Source of the DNA: Candidatus Bathyarchaeota archaeon
GTDB lineage: Archaea > Thermoproteota > Bathyarchaeia > TCS64
Assembly: GCA_030601645.1 (NCBI GenBank)
Contig: JAUWBQ010000045.1
Coordinates: 1-10,329 of the forward strand
Direction of reading: 5' to 3'
DNA length: 10,329 nt
This document shows, piece after piece, positions 1-6,682 of the stretch (the first letter of the stretch is position 1; each line of letters opens with the position of its first letter). The notes under the pieces were generated by a model. The model was given only the letters and a program-made list of their open reading frames with translations. It made no database searches and was not told the origin of the DNA. The translations under genes and the position numbers were made by a program.

Positions 1-499
1 CTGCGATCTCCAGTGCTCTACTGTTCACTACGCAGACATGGCCGCAGGTCCTGGTGAGACAGACCGGGTTGTCGGGGGCGGCCTCATCCAGATCCCATCT
101 CGTGGGATCCCTGTGCTCGGCGAGTTTGGCTTGGTCCCAGCCCCGCCCCTGGATCCACTCTCCGGGCTTCGCTTCCGCAGCCTTCTCCTTCACCGCGGCC
201 ATGATGTCTGCTATCGAGCTCATCGGAGGCGTCCTGCAGTTGATCTGGGACAGGGTGGTGCCGCTGCTCACCATGTGCAGGTGCGAGTCGATTAGGCCGG
301 GGAGGACCATCTTTCCTTTTAGGTCTATGATCTCTGTGGCTTCCCCTCTCCACGTTCTCATATCCTGATCTGTGCCAACGACGACGAATTTTCCGTCCTT
401 GACCGCGACGGCCTCGGCGATGCTGAACTCATCGCCTACTGTGATGATCTTGCCATTCATCAGCACGAGATCGGCCTTTGCGTGTTCTTCCATGACCAT
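1..499 (-). CDS. YtcJ-like amidohydrolase, N-terminal part (cut by window edge)
   Basis: The 166 visible residues are the start of a metal-dependent amidohydrolase of the YtcJ / amidohydrolase-3 group. The order is typical: a small N-terminal beta-sandwich (ADLVLMNGKIITVGDEFSIA, VAVKDGKFVVVG), then the entry to the TIM barrel with VLPGLIDSHLHM. H73 and H75 of that motif are the first metal ligands. Residues 116-122 (IQGRGWD) and 153-163 (GHVCVVNSRAL) are also typical of YtcJ. Members are usually over 500 aa, so about two thirds lies beyond the left edge. The family hydrolyses amide or related C-N bonds; the substrate cannot be told. No signal peptide is seen, so it is probably cytoplasmic. 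I chose ATG at 499; a second in-frame ATG lies at 493. A GAGG ribosome-binding site (508-511) sits 8 nt before ATG 499. The gene lies 56 bp downstream of the HTH regulator on the same strand. Confidence 0.88.
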   Translation of the reverse strand, partial: MVMEEHAKADLVLMNGKIITVGDEFSIAEAVAVKDGKFVVVGTDQDMRTWRGEATEIIDLKGKMVLPGLIDSHLHMVSSGTTLSQINCRTPPMSSIADIMAAVKEKAAEAKPGEWIQGRGWDQAKLAEHRDPTRWDLDEAAPDNPVCLTRTCGHVCVVNSRALEIA

Positions 500-507
500 T
501 AGAACTG

Positions 508-540
508 CCTCATAACAACTAGGTGAACCCGATATAACGT
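508..540 (-). promoter_or_regulatory. Putative archaeal promoter and ribosome-binding site of the amidohydrolase gene
   Basis: On the minus strand ACGTTATATC (540-531) is a TATA-like box about 26 bp before an expected transcription start near 510. It is followed by GAGG at 511-508, a Shine-Dalgarno match. The amidohydrolase may therefore have its own promoter besides read-through from the regulator gene. This rests on pattern and spacing only. Confidence 0.4.
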
Positions 541-555
541 TTTCATAGTGTGGCC

Positions 556-1023
556 TCACCAGGTCAGAAAGGTGATCTCCTTGACAAGGAGATCCGGGAC
601 CAGGCGCCGCCCCTCTTTCACGAGCCTCACGAAGCCGAGGCTCTCCAGGGTCTTCAGATCGTTGTAGACGTTCTTGACGTCTCTATTAATAGTGGTGGCC
701 AGCTCGTTGATTGAGTCCACCCTATGCCTTGAGATCTGATCCATGAGCTCTAATCTTCGGGGGGTCAGCTTCGAGATTTCATCTTTACTCAGCTCCAGGA
801 TGTCCTCTGTGAAGTAGTCGAAGTCCTCTCCCTCGCTATATGCCCTGAGGGCATGCTCCATCCCCATCCAATCCACGTAATCCTCGAAGGCCTCCCTATC
901 GATCTGTCCCTCGGCGAACCTATCGGGGATGTCGTCCATGTTTCCCCCGTATTTCGCCTCGAGATCTGCCACTCGGTGCCTCACTTCGCCCAGGGGGATC
1001 CTCCTGATAATTCTCAGTTGCAT
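556..1023 (-). CDS. Winged-helix transcriptional regulator, HVO_A0114-like
   Basis: This 155-aa protein has an acidic N-terminal region (about 1-80) and a C-terminal winged helix (about 86-155). The C-terminal part, with LTPRRLELMDQISRH, SINELATTINRDVKNVYNDL, LESLGFVRLVKEGRR and VPDLLVKEI, matches the pattern I associate with the archaeal HVO_A0114 family of putative DNA-binding proteins. The recognition helix is likely residues 114-127 and the wing 131-143. Residues 25-75 contain a segment (DRFAEGQIDREAFEDYVDWMGMEHALRAY in two overlapping helices) of the kind seen between N-terminal and HTH parts of some relatives, some of which act as antitoxins. No partner toxin is next to this gene. It is divergent from rtcB with a 77-bp gap holding a palindrome, which suggests autoregulation and perhaps control of rtcB. 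The regulated function is not known. The ATG at 1023 is the only good start in the reading frame. Confidence 0.8.
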   Translation of the reverse strand: MQLRIIRRIPLGEVRHRVADLEAKYGGNMDDIPDRFAEGQIDREAFEDYVDWMGMEHALRAYSEGEDFDYFTEDILELSKDEISKLTPRRLELMDQISRHRVDSINELATTINRDVKNVYNDLKTLESLGFVRLVKEGRRLVPDLLVKEITFLTW

Positions 1024-1037
1024 GGCTGAACCCTTTC

Positions 1038-1068
1038 ATTGGTGTCTATACCAATAAAGACTTATAAC
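1038..1068. promoter_or_regulatory. Divergent promoter region with palindromic operator candidate
   Basis: Between the regulator start (1023) and the rtcB start (1101) lies ATTGGTGTCTATACCAAT (1038-1055): perfect 6-bp arms ATTGGT and ACCAAT around a 6-nt centre, with one further T:A match inside. A TATA-like CTTATAAC (1061-1068) is placed correctly for a short-leader rtcB transcript. On the minus strand CTTTATTGG (1061-1053) could serve the regulator. The palindrome covers the presumed start region of the regulator and abuts the rtcB TATA box, so the regulator itself is the obvious candidate ligand. This is inferred from position; no binding data exist here. Confidence 0.5.
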
Positions 1069-1100
1069 TCCTTCTCGGGATAACCGGGGTGTGAAGTATA

Positions 1101-2549
1101 ATGCAGGTACCCATCAAGAAGATCAATGACCTCGTCTGGGAAGTGCCTGTGGAGTACAACAGGCACATGCGAGTCCCTGCCAGGATATACGCAGACGAGA
1201 CGCTCCTCGCCCAGATGAAAAGGGAGGAGACATTACACCAGGGGATAAACATCACGCAGCTTCCCGGCATCCAGAAGTATGGTATCATCCTCCCCGACGG
1301 CCACCAGGGTTACGGCTTCCCCATCGGCGGAGTCGCCGCCTTCGACGCTGAGGAGGGCATCATAACCCCCGGCGGCGTCGGATATGACATCAACTGCGGA
1401 GTCCGCCTAATGCGAACAGACTTGACTTATGAGGAGGTGAAGCCCAAGGCCCGGGAGCTCATAGAACGCATCTTCAAGCTCGTCCCGTGCGGCGTCGGCG
1501 TGGGCAGCAAGATTAGGCTCTCGACCCAGGAGCTGGATAACGCTGTGATGGAGGGCGTCGATTGGGCCATAGGCCGGGGATTCGGATGGGCCGGCGACTC
1601 TGAGCACATGGAGGAGGGGGGCTGCATGAAGGAGGCCAATCCTGACAAGGTCTCTGCCAGGGCTAAGAAGCGGGGTTCTAGCCAGTTTGGAACTCTTGGG
1701 GCTGGTAATCACTTCATGGAGATCGCCAGGGTTAAAGAGGTGTTCGACGAGGGCACGGCCAAGACCTTCGGGATCACTGGAGCCAACCAGATCGTGGCAT
1801 GGATCCACACGGGGTCGAGGGGGTATGGCCACCAGATAGCTTCCGACTACATTCGGGTGATGGACAGAGCTGTGAGGAAATATAACATCCGGATCCCGGC
1901 GAGGGAGCTGGGCTGTGCGCCCTTGAAGAGTCGGGAGGCTGAGGACTACTACGAGGCGATGTCGTGCGCCATCAACTGGGCGTTCATCAACCGGCACGTC
2001 ATCATGCATCGCGTGCGGCAGGCCTTCGAGGAGACCTTCAGGAGGTCTGCGGAGGACATGGGTATGAAGCTGGTCTACGGCATGACGCATAACACGGCCA
2101 AGAAGGAGGAGCACGATGTGAACGGTAAGCGTGTGAAGACTGTGGTTCACAGGAAGGGGGCTTCCAGGGCTTTCGGGCCCGGCCGGGCTGATCTGCCAGA
2201 GGATTACAGGGCGACGGGGCAGCCCGTGCTTCTGGTGGGGACCATGGGGACTGCCAGCTATCTCCTGGTGGGCACGGAAAGGAGTGAGGAGATCTCATTC
2301 GCGAGCACCGCTCACGGCGCGGGGAGGGTCATGTCGAGGACGGGGGCCCGGAAGCGTTTCCAGGCAAAGAATATCGTGTCCCAGTTGAAGAGGAAGGGCA
2401 TCGTGGTCAGGGCGGCCAGCGGCAGGGTGGTGGAGGAGGAGAGCCCTGAAAGTTATAAGGACGTCCACAGGGTGGTCGAGGTGAGTCACCGCTTGGGCAT
2501 CGGGAGGAGGGTCATGATGTCTGTGCCAATCGCCGTGGCTAAGGGATAG
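1101..2549 (+). CDS. rtcB: RNA-splicing ligase RtcB (tRNA ligase)
   Basis: This is a full-length 482-aa RtcB, the GTP- and Mn2+-dependent ligase that joins RNA ends bearing 2',3'-cyclic phosphate or 3'-phosphate to 5'-OH. In archaea it seals tRNA exons after intron removal. Conserved blocks are all present: LPDGHQGYGFPIGG (64-77), GGVGYDINCGVRL (91-103) with metal ligands D96 and C99, GAGNHFMEI (200-208) with H204, HTGSRGYGHQ (236-245), MTHNTAKKEE (328-337), and ASTAHGAGR (401-409) with H405 as the guanylylated histidine. Each sits one residue later than in the Pyrococcus horikoshii enzyme. There is no intein, although archaeal rtcB genes are a known intein host. The ATG at 1101 follows GGGGTG (1086-1091). 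No archease gene, the usual cofactor, is adjacent. The gene is divergent from the HTH regulator and converges on phoU with an 18-bp gap. Confidence 0.97.
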   Translation: MQVPIKKINDLVWEVPVEYNRHMRVPARIYADETLLAQMKREETLHQGINITQLPGIQKYGIILPDGHQGYGFPIGGVAAFDAEEGIITPGGVGYDINCGVRLMRTDLTYEEVKPKARELIERIFKLVPCGVGVGSKIRLSTQELDNAVMEGVDWAIGRGFGWAGDSEHMEEGGCMKEANPDKVSARAKKRGSSQFGTLGAGNHFMEIARVKEVFDEGTAKTFGITGANQIVAWIHTGSRGYGHQIASDYIRVMDRAVRKYNIRIPARELGCAPLKSREAEDYYEAMSCAINWAFINRHVIMHRVRQAFEETFRRSAEDMGMKLVYGMTHNTAKKEEHDVNGKRVKTVVHRKGASRAFGPGRADLPEDYRATGQPVLLVGTMGTASYLLVGTERSEEISFASTAHGAGRVMSRTGARKRFQAKNIVSQLKRKGIVVRAASGRVVEEESPESYKDVHRVVEVSHRLGIGRRVMMSVPIAVAKG

Positions 2550-2550
2550 C

Positions 2551-2567
2551 TTCCTTTTTTATCCTCT
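2551..2567 (+). terminator. T-rich terminator after rtcB
   Basis: Directly after the rtcB stop codon the plus strand reads TTCCTTTTTTATCCTCTTT, with six consecutive T at 2555-2560. Archaeal RNA polymerase can terminate at such U-tracts without a hairpin. The tract fills the whole gap to the convergent phoU stop codon. Confidence 0.45.
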
Positions 2568-3614
2568 TTATATTTGTGTTGAGCTCGTCTGGGTTATTTC
2601 CTCTAGTTTGTATGCCCTGTCTATGGTGATCTCGGCGATGTCGGCTGCGTGGTGGCTGATGTTCTTGATGCTCTCCCGCATGGTGATGACCTGGGAGAGG
2701 GAGGCCGTGTCGCCGGGTTTTCCGAATCGGGGGAGGGGGGTGATCTCTTTGAATAGCTCCCTTATGTTCTTCTGTCTGTCGATGATCTCGTTTGTCTGAT
2801 CTATGTTCTTGGTCAGGAAGCCGTTTACTGCCTCGTCGTAGGAGGTGAAGGCTATCTTGGCGGCCTCGACGAGGGTGGAGAGCACGTTTTCCGGTATCTC
2901 CATTTTGTTTTCGATGAGGGCTATGACGCTGTTGGCGATGTTGGTGGTGTGGTCGGCTATCCTTTCGATCCGGTGGACGAGGGTCTGGTAATCCAGGCAG
3001 TCGAGGGGGTCCAGACCCAGCTGTTTGCCCAGGGTGGGGTTGAGGGCGGCGCCTCGGATGAGCCTGAGGAGGAAGTATGTCAGCTGGTCGACGTCATCCT
3101 CTAGGGAGACTACGGATCTCGCCAGGTCTGTGTCCCAGTTCTCTGTGGCTTTGAGTATGTCCCGGCACATGGAGTATGTGATGATGTGAATCCTCTCTAT
3201 GCCTGAGACCACGGAGGCCTTGGACTCGTCTATGAGGGTCTGGAGGACGATGCTGCTGGCCTCCGACTCCATGACCATCATGTAGAGGGTGCCGACGATC
3301 TTGCGGATAGCCCTCTGCTGGTCGGCTGTGAATATCTTGGCGGATGACAGCTTGATGGTGTTGTACCCGTCGAGGTATGATCCTATGATGCGTCTGACGA
3401 TGGATTCATCGCTCTCGTCGGCTTCCACGCACAGGTGGATCTCCCTCTTCGTCTCTTTGGGGGTCGGGGTGGGGTGGATGATCAGGCAGCCGTCGCTCTG
3501 GATGTCCATCGAGACCATGTCTCCCCGGCCTAGGGCGTTCATCTTCAGCCAGGGTTTGGGGATGGAGACCACCATGGAGGACTTCCCGAGGGCCATGATC
3601 TTCCTCTGTTCCAT
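2568..3614 (-). CDS. AbrB-PhoU family phosphate uptake regulator-like protein
   Basis: This 348-aa protein has an N-terminal SpoVT/AbrB swapped-hairpin DNA-binding fold (about 1-50, with MALGKSSMVVSIPKPWLKMN and LGRGDMVSMDIQSDGCLII) followed by two PhoU-type helical bundles. The bundles are recognisable by LEDDVDQLTYFLLRLIRG (171-188), RIERIADHTTNIANSVIALI (215-234) and MRESIKNISHHAADIAEI (312-329). The AbrB-PhoU fusion is a common archaeal architecture annotated as phosphate uptake regulator. PhoU domains bind metal clusters and modulate Pst phosphate transport, and the AbrB part implies DNA binding. No pst transporter genes are in the window. The open frame extends upstream to 3974 but that part lacks family similarity and overlaps the zinc-ribbon genes. 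I chose ATG 3614 because the AbrB domain starts there and a TATA box lies about 30-40 bp upstream, suggesting a short leader. It is convergent with rtcB. Confidence 0.88.
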   Translation of the reverse strand: MEQRKIMALGKSSMVVSIPKPWLKMNALGRGDMVSMDIQSDGCLIIHPTPTPKETKREIHLCVEADESDESIVRRIIGSYLDGYNTIKLSSAKIFTADQQRAIRKIVGTLYMMVMESEASSIVLQTLIDESKASVVSGIERIHIITYSMCRDILKATENWDTDLARSVVSLEDDVDQLTYFLLRLIRGAALNPTLGKQLGLDPLDCLDYQTLVHRIERIADHTTNIANSVIALIENKMEIPENVLSTLVEAAKIAFTSYDEAVNGFLTKNIDQTNEIIDRQKNIRELFKEITPLPRFGKPGDTASLSQVITMRESIKNISHHAADIAEITIDRAYKLEEITQTSSTQI

Positions 3615-3640
3615 CGTATGTCGCCATGGATGTAGAGGGG

Positions 3641-3776
3641 GGTTATACTTATATTTTCTATGTTGATTAAGACGTTCGTGGGCGGTGTTCGTATCGGTAT
3701 ATATGACTATATATTGTATTAGGGATATTGCTGAAATGTATATATCTTTGTTTGGGGGATTTTCTGATAAGGAGGG
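3641..3776. promoter_or_regulatory. Divergent promoter region, phoU-like / zinc-ribbon genes
   Basis: This AT-rich gap of about 170 bp separates the phoU-like gene (minus) and the first zinc-ribbon gene (plus). On the minus strand AAATATAAGTATAACC (3655-3641 area) gives a TATA box for phoU. On the plus strand ATGTATATATCTT (3736-3748) fits a start near 3769, followed by the strong Shine-Dalgarno GGAGGG (3771-3776). Between them GGTATATATGACTATATATT (3696-3715 area) has two TATATA-type runs facing each other around TGAC, which could be another TATA box or a regulator site. Confidence 0.45.
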
Positions 3777-3782
3777 ATATGT

Positions 3783-3908
3783 TTGAAATACAAGTGTCTG
3801 AAGTGTGGGGCCGAGTTCGACGTCACCTTCGACCCGAAGTGTGGGGCGTTTGACAGGGATGTCGAGCCCCCGAGGAAGTATTTGGAAGCGCAGGCAGTCA
3901 GAGAGTGA
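3783..3908 (+). CDS. Small zinc-ribbon-like protein, 41 aa, TTG start
   Basis: Reading from TTG at 3783 gives a 41-aa protein beginning MKYKCLKCGAEFDVTFDPKC and ending in an acidic/basic tail (RDVEPPRKYLEAQAVRE). C5 and C8 form a CxxCGAEF knuckle of the rubredoxin or zinc-ribbon type. The second knuckle is DPKCG, so the expected third cysteine is Asp17 and only C20 remains. Coding status is supported by the strong GGAGGG (3771-3776) at 6-nt spacing and by a paralogue 46 bp downstream with the same start codon and layout. Such proteins may be small Zn-binding adaptors or part of larger complexes, but no function can be named. An ATG at 3779 is in another frame and does not give the cysteine pattern. 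Confidence 0.6.
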   Translation: MKYKCLKCGAEFDVTFDPKCGAFDRDVEPPRKYLEAQAVRE

Positions 3909-3954
3909 CCTTCTCCAAGCTACAGAGCGGCGGGTTGGATGAGGTGAGGCGTGG

Positions 3955-4077
3955 TTGAAGTTCAGGTGTAACAAGTGTGGGGCGGAGTTCGAGGCGAGGT
4001 TGGTGGCTCAGTGCCCCAATTGCGGCGAGTCCCTGGACGTCCAGCCCGTTTACGCCTCTAAATTGTCGAAGCCGTAG
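3955..4077 (+). CDS. Small zinc-ribbon protein, 40 aa, TTG start
   Basis: TTG at 3955 opens a 40-aa protein starting MKFRCNKCGAEFEARLVAQC. It has a complete four-cysteine zinc ribbon: C5 and C8 in CNKCGAEF, C20 and C23 in CPNCGESLDV. A short tail (QPVYASKLSKP) follows. The purine-rich GAGGTGAGG (3941-3949) lies 5 nt before TTG and acts as Shine-Dalgarno. The sequence is clearly related to the gene just upstream (shared MK-(Y/F)-(K/R)-C-x-K-CGAEF), so this is a tandem duplication. A T-run follows the stop. The role is unknown; nucleic-acid or protein binding through the ribbon is the usual theme. Confidence 0.7.
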   Translation: MKFRCNKCGAEFEARLVAQCPNCGESLDVQPVYASKLSKP

Positions 4078-4133
4078 GCGTCTTGGGCGCGGTGTTGGCT
4101 GGATCGGCGCCTGGGGCGTACGTGTTGGCTCCC

Positions 4134-4145
4134 TCCTCTTTTTTT
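4134..4145 (+). terminator. T-rich terminator after zinc-ribbon genes
   Basis: CCTCTTTTTTT around 4134-4145 has seven T in a row (4139-4145) on the coding strand, 57 bp after the stop of the second zinc-ribbon gene and before the ribK promoter. Confidence 0.4.
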
Positions 4146-4179
4146 GGTGGATCGTTGGGTTCGTGTTTACTTGTGAATA

Positions 4180-4213
4180 GGTATTTATCTGGGGGTTTCT
4201 ACTCGTTTTTTGG
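4180..4213 (+). promoter_or_regulatory. ribK promoter, probably leaderless transcript
   Basis: GGTATTTATCTGG has a TATA-like TATTTAT at about 4184-4190. Transcription would start about 26 bp later, near 4213, only a few bases before ATG 4219. No Shine-Dalgarno is visible before that ATG, which fits a leaderless mRNA. This also argues for ATG 4219 over the in-frame TTG at 4210. Confidence 0.4.
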
Positions 4214-4218
4214 TTACG

Positions 4219-4944
4219 ATGTCCGGTGTCGGCGATGGGGGGCGGTTGAGGCCTTTCCTGTGGTTCACGTTGTATGAGCTTCTCGTTTTGGGGGCGGTCT
4301 CCGGGGCAGTGAGGATTTCCACGGTTAGGCTGGCGGGGTTGTTGGGTTGTTCTCAGCAGTCGGCGTCCCGGCATCTCAGGCTCTTGGAGGAGATGGGTCT
4401 GGTGTCTCGTCGGTTGGGGGCGGACGGGAGTTTGATCAGGATCACGAGGGCGGGTCTCGAGGCGCTCTCCGAGGTCTATTACGGGATGAGGGGTTGGATC
4501 GAGGGGGGTGGGGAGGAGGTGTTGGTGTTCGAGGGTTCGGTCTTCAGCGGGATGTCTCAGGGGGGGTACTATGTCTCCCAGCCTTTCTATCGGGAGCAGC
4601 TGAGGGAGATGCTGGGGTTCGATCCGTATCTGGGGACTCTGAATCTCAGGTTGAGGGAGGGGTTTCTGGAGCAGAGGCGGGTGTTGGAGGGGTGGCCTGC
4701 GTTCAGGATCGAGGGTTTCAGGGGGGAGGACAGGGCTTTCGGCGGTGGTCGGTGTTATCCTCTGGTGGTGAACGATGAGGTCGAGGGGGCGCTGGTGGTG
4801 GCGGATAGGACGTCCTACGATCTCTCGGTGATGGAGGTGATCGCGCCCGTGAGCCTGCGGGAGCGGTTCGGGCTGGAGGACGGGGACACGGTGAGGCTGA
4901 CCATCCGGTCTTCTGGGCGTGGGTCTCCAGGGGCGGGTGGCTGA
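4219..4944 (+). CDS. ribK: CTP-dependent riboflavin kinase with N-terminal HTH (RibK)
   Basis: This 241-aa protein joins a MarR/ArsR-like winged helix (about 30-92; LAGLLGCSQQSASRHLRLLE followed by EMGLVSRRLG) to a DUF120 / archaeal riboflavin kinase domain (about 100-230). The kinase makes FMN from riboflavin with CTP rather than ATP. Family marks are GSVFSGMSQGGYYVSQPFY (106-124), LGFDPYLGTLNLRL (132-145) with the TLN signature, DRTSYD (196-201) and EVIAPVSLRE (206-215) before LEDGDTVRL. HTH-RibK fusions are known in archaea, where the HTH suggests a regulator of riboflavin genes that may sense its own cofactor. It faces the rnp4-dphB-ribL operon, whose last gene does the next step. Codon use is extremely G-rich (Gly, Arg, Val). 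In-frame TTG 4210 is an alternative start. Confidence 0.93.
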   Translation: MSGVGDGGRLRPFLWFTLYELLVLGAVSGAVRISTVRLAGLLGCSQQSASRHLRLLEEMGLVSRRLGADGSLIRITRAGLEALSEVYYGMRGWIEGGGEEVLVFEGSVFSGMSQGGYYVSQPFYREQLREMLGFDPYLGTLNLRLREGFLEQRRVLEGWPAFRIEGFRGEDRAFGGGRCYPLVVNDEVEGALVVADRTSYDLSVMEVIAPVSLRERFGLEDGDTVRLTIRSSGRGSPGAGG

Positions 4945-5191
4945 GCGTCGTCTCTCGTTGTCGAGCGTCGATTTTGGGGCCTGTAGTTATGGGTGGGTGG
5001 TCTGGCCCCCTTCCCCCTGTATTTTAAAACGTTGTTTTCAGGGTTCTTTCGTGTTTTTGGTTTGTTCTGGGGTTTTTCGAGGTTATTTTTCTCTCTTTTT
5101 TCCTACTTTTTTATAGAATTTTATATTTAATTGTAGTTGAATGGTGGTGGATGTCATTTGGGTAGTTGGCTACGGGGAGGGGGGGCGGTTT
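4945..5191 (+). terminator. Non-coding gap with T-rich terminator tracts after ribK
   Basis: The 247 bp between the convergent ribK and ribL stops hold no credible gene. The plus strand is T-rich, with runs at 5084-5089 and 5095-5101 and TTTTTTATAG near 5107-5116; several consecutive U-tracts of this kind form a typical archaeal terminator region for ribK. No comparable T-run faces ribL on the minus strand. Confidence 0.45.
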
Positions 5192-5641
5192 TCAGTATGT
5201 GGTTCTCAGGTCTTCTACGATCTTTCTCTTGATCTTGGAGCTGCTGTCGAGGTCGGACTGGCCGAATCTGCCTATTCTGACCACCTTGATTGGGAGGCCT
5301 TTTTCCTTGATGGCTTTCTTGGCCATTCTTTCTATGGCGTCTTGGTCGTGGCCGACGGCGATGATGTCGGGCTTTACTTTTTCGATGACGGTGGCCATGT
5401 CCATGTCTTCGTAGCCTAGGAGGGCTTCGTCTACGACTTTGAGGGCTTCGATGAGGGCTCGGCGCTGGTCTTCGGGGAAGACCGGGGGTTTGTTTTTGAG
5501 GCGTTTGACGGTCTCGTCTCTGGCGATGATGACCACGAGTTTGGCGTCGGGTCCTCCGTGGCTTTTCGCTTCTTCGAGGAGGCGGATGTGGCCGTAGTGG
5601 ATGAGGTCGAAGGCTCCGGATGTGAGGACTGTCTTGGGCAT
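5192..5641 (-). CDS. ribL: Archaeal FAD synthase (RibL)
   Basis: This 149-aa protein is a nucleotidyltransferase of the cytidylyltransferase-like class that adenylates FMN to FAD; in archaea RibL does this. It shows TSGAFDLIHYGHIRLLEEAK (7-26) with the HxGH nucleotide motif at 15-18, the DETVKRLKNKPPVFPEDQR segment (42-60), a central PDIIAVGHDQ (91-100) and a C-terminal DSSSKIKRKI (132-141), equivalent to the ISSSxI motif. Length is normal for RibL. It is the last gene of an operon: only 3 nt separate it from the dphB stop. Together with ribK on the other strand it provides the complete riboflavin to FMN to FAD route. Glycerol-3-phosphate cytidylyltransferase is the main alternative for this fold, but the archaeal context and motifs favour RibL. 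Confidence 0.9.
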   Translation of the reverse strand: MPKTVLTSGAFDLIHYGHIRLLEEAKSHGGPDAKLVVIIARDETVKRLKNKPPVFPEDQRRALIEALKVVDEALLGYEDMDMATVIEKVKPDIIAVGHDQDAIERMAKKAIKEKGLPIKVVRIGRFGQSDLDSSSKIKRKIVEDLRTTY

Positions 5642-5644
5642 GGT

Positions 5645-6682
5645 TTACCACTCGAATTCGACCAGGCCGAGGAGTTTGAGGGCGTCGAGGATGCCCTCGG
5701 CGTAGCTGACGGATGCTAGGGCGGTGGGTTTCCGTTCCTCGGCGTAGTGGTCTGCGTCGTTCAGGTACCTTTCCGCGTGTTGGATTAAAGCCTTTACTTC
5801 GTCGGGGGTGAGGGTTTTGGGGGGGTCTCTGGTTTCGAGTTCGTCGATGGCTTTGCGGCAGCCCGTGGTGTATTTCTCGATGAGGGTGTCTGTGGTGCTC
5901 GCTGGCTTGTGGTGTTCTAATGCCTCTGGCGGGCATCCGCCGATGGTCTTGAGGGCTTCGGCCTCTAGGAAGTGGAGTCTCCCGGGGATGATGAGGGCTT
6001 GGGGCGGGTCTCCGAAGTCGTGGTTGGAGAGGTCTCCGGCTGTGTTGGCCTTGATGGTCTGGTCGTTCCAGCCGAGGCGGGCGACGCCGATGGTGAGTGT
6101 GTCTGTGTTGTAGGCTTCTGGGTTGTCTGCTTCGAGGAGGATCTGGATGGCTCCGGGGATTGTGTGGGCCTGCTTTTTCTGGGTGTCGAGGTCCAGGAGG
6201 ATAAGGGTGTGGAGGCCGTGTTCCTTGTTTTCTGTTAGCGTCCTGAGCACGGTGTCCGGGGGGGCTTTCTCGGGGAGGGGGAGGGTGACGGTGCGGCCGA
6301 ATTTGTAGAGGCTGAGGCCGGTCTCGGCGATGGCGGTGAGGATGCTGGAGCCGTGGATGATTGTGGTTTTGATTCCTTTCTTTGCGGCGTCGAGGAGGAG
6401 GGGTAGGTGGGTTGTGGCGGTGAGGGCGTCGCCGCCTACGAGGATACCGATCTTCTTATGCTGGGCTTCTTCTAGGAGGGCGTCGGAGTTCTCCTCCATC
6501 TGGCTGCGGGTGAGGGGTGTTACGGGTTTGCCGATGAGGGTTGCCAGGCGTTCGGTGTCGGTGTCGAGGATCGTGGTGTAGAGCTCGGCGTAGAGTGTGT
6601 CGCAGTCCCTGGCTTCTTGGAGGGCTTTGAGGCTGAGGTCGTCCTCGTCTGTGAGGCCGATGCTGATGAGGGTGAGTGTCAT
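5645..6682 (-). CDS. dphB: Diphthine synthase DphB with C-terminal DUF357 domain
   Basis: Residues 1 to about 255 are a diphthine synthase, the SAM-dependent methyltransferase that trimethylates the modified histidine of elongation factor 2 during diphthamide formation. Marks are MTLTLISIGL (1-10), CDTLYAELYT, LVGGDALTATTH (81-92, the SAM-binding GDxLxATTH), GSSILTAIAETGLSLYKFGR (111-130), VARLGWNDQTIKA (200-212) and LHFLEAEAL (236-244). The usual length is about 250-270 aa, but this protein has 345. The extra residues, about 262-345, with AERYLNDADHYAEERKPTAL and SYAEGILDALKLLGLVEF, match the archaeal helical domain DUF357 (unknown function). The start ATG 6682 overlaps the rnp4 stop as ATGA and has GAAGGAGAAGG just upstream. 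The gene is followed 3 nt later by ribL. Confidence 0.92.
   Translation of the reverse strand: MTLTLISIGLTDEDDLSLKALQEARDCDTLYAELYTTILDTDTERLATLIGKPVTPLTRSQMEENSDALLEEAQHKKIGILVGGDALTATTHLPLLLDAAKKGIKTTIIHGSSILTAIAETGLSLYKFGRTVTLPLPEKAPPDTVLRTLTENKEHGLHTLILLDLDTQKKQAHTIPGAIQILLEADNPEAYNTDTLTIGVARLGWNDQTIKANTAGDLSNHDFGDPPQALIIPGRLHFLEAEALKTIGGCPPEALEHHKPASTTDTLIEKYTTGCRKAIDELETRDPPKTLTPDEVKALIQHAERYLNDADHYAEERKPTALASVSYAEGILDALKLLGLVEFEW

Noticed and set aside
1407..2150. Long minus-strand open frame of 247 codons inside rtcB
   Set aside because: It is antisense to a fully conserved RtcB and its composition is what a reverse-frame reading of G-rich DNA produces.
3615..3974. N-terminal extension of the phoU-like protein up to 3974
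   Set aside because: The extension has no AbrB or PhoU similarity, overlaps promoter signals and two zinc-ribbon genes, and the AbrB domain starts at ATG 3614.
5154..5936. Minus-strand open frame of 260 codons across ribL and the end of dphB
   Set aside because: Arg/Pro/His-rich shadow frame overlapping two well-supported genes; no domain pattern.
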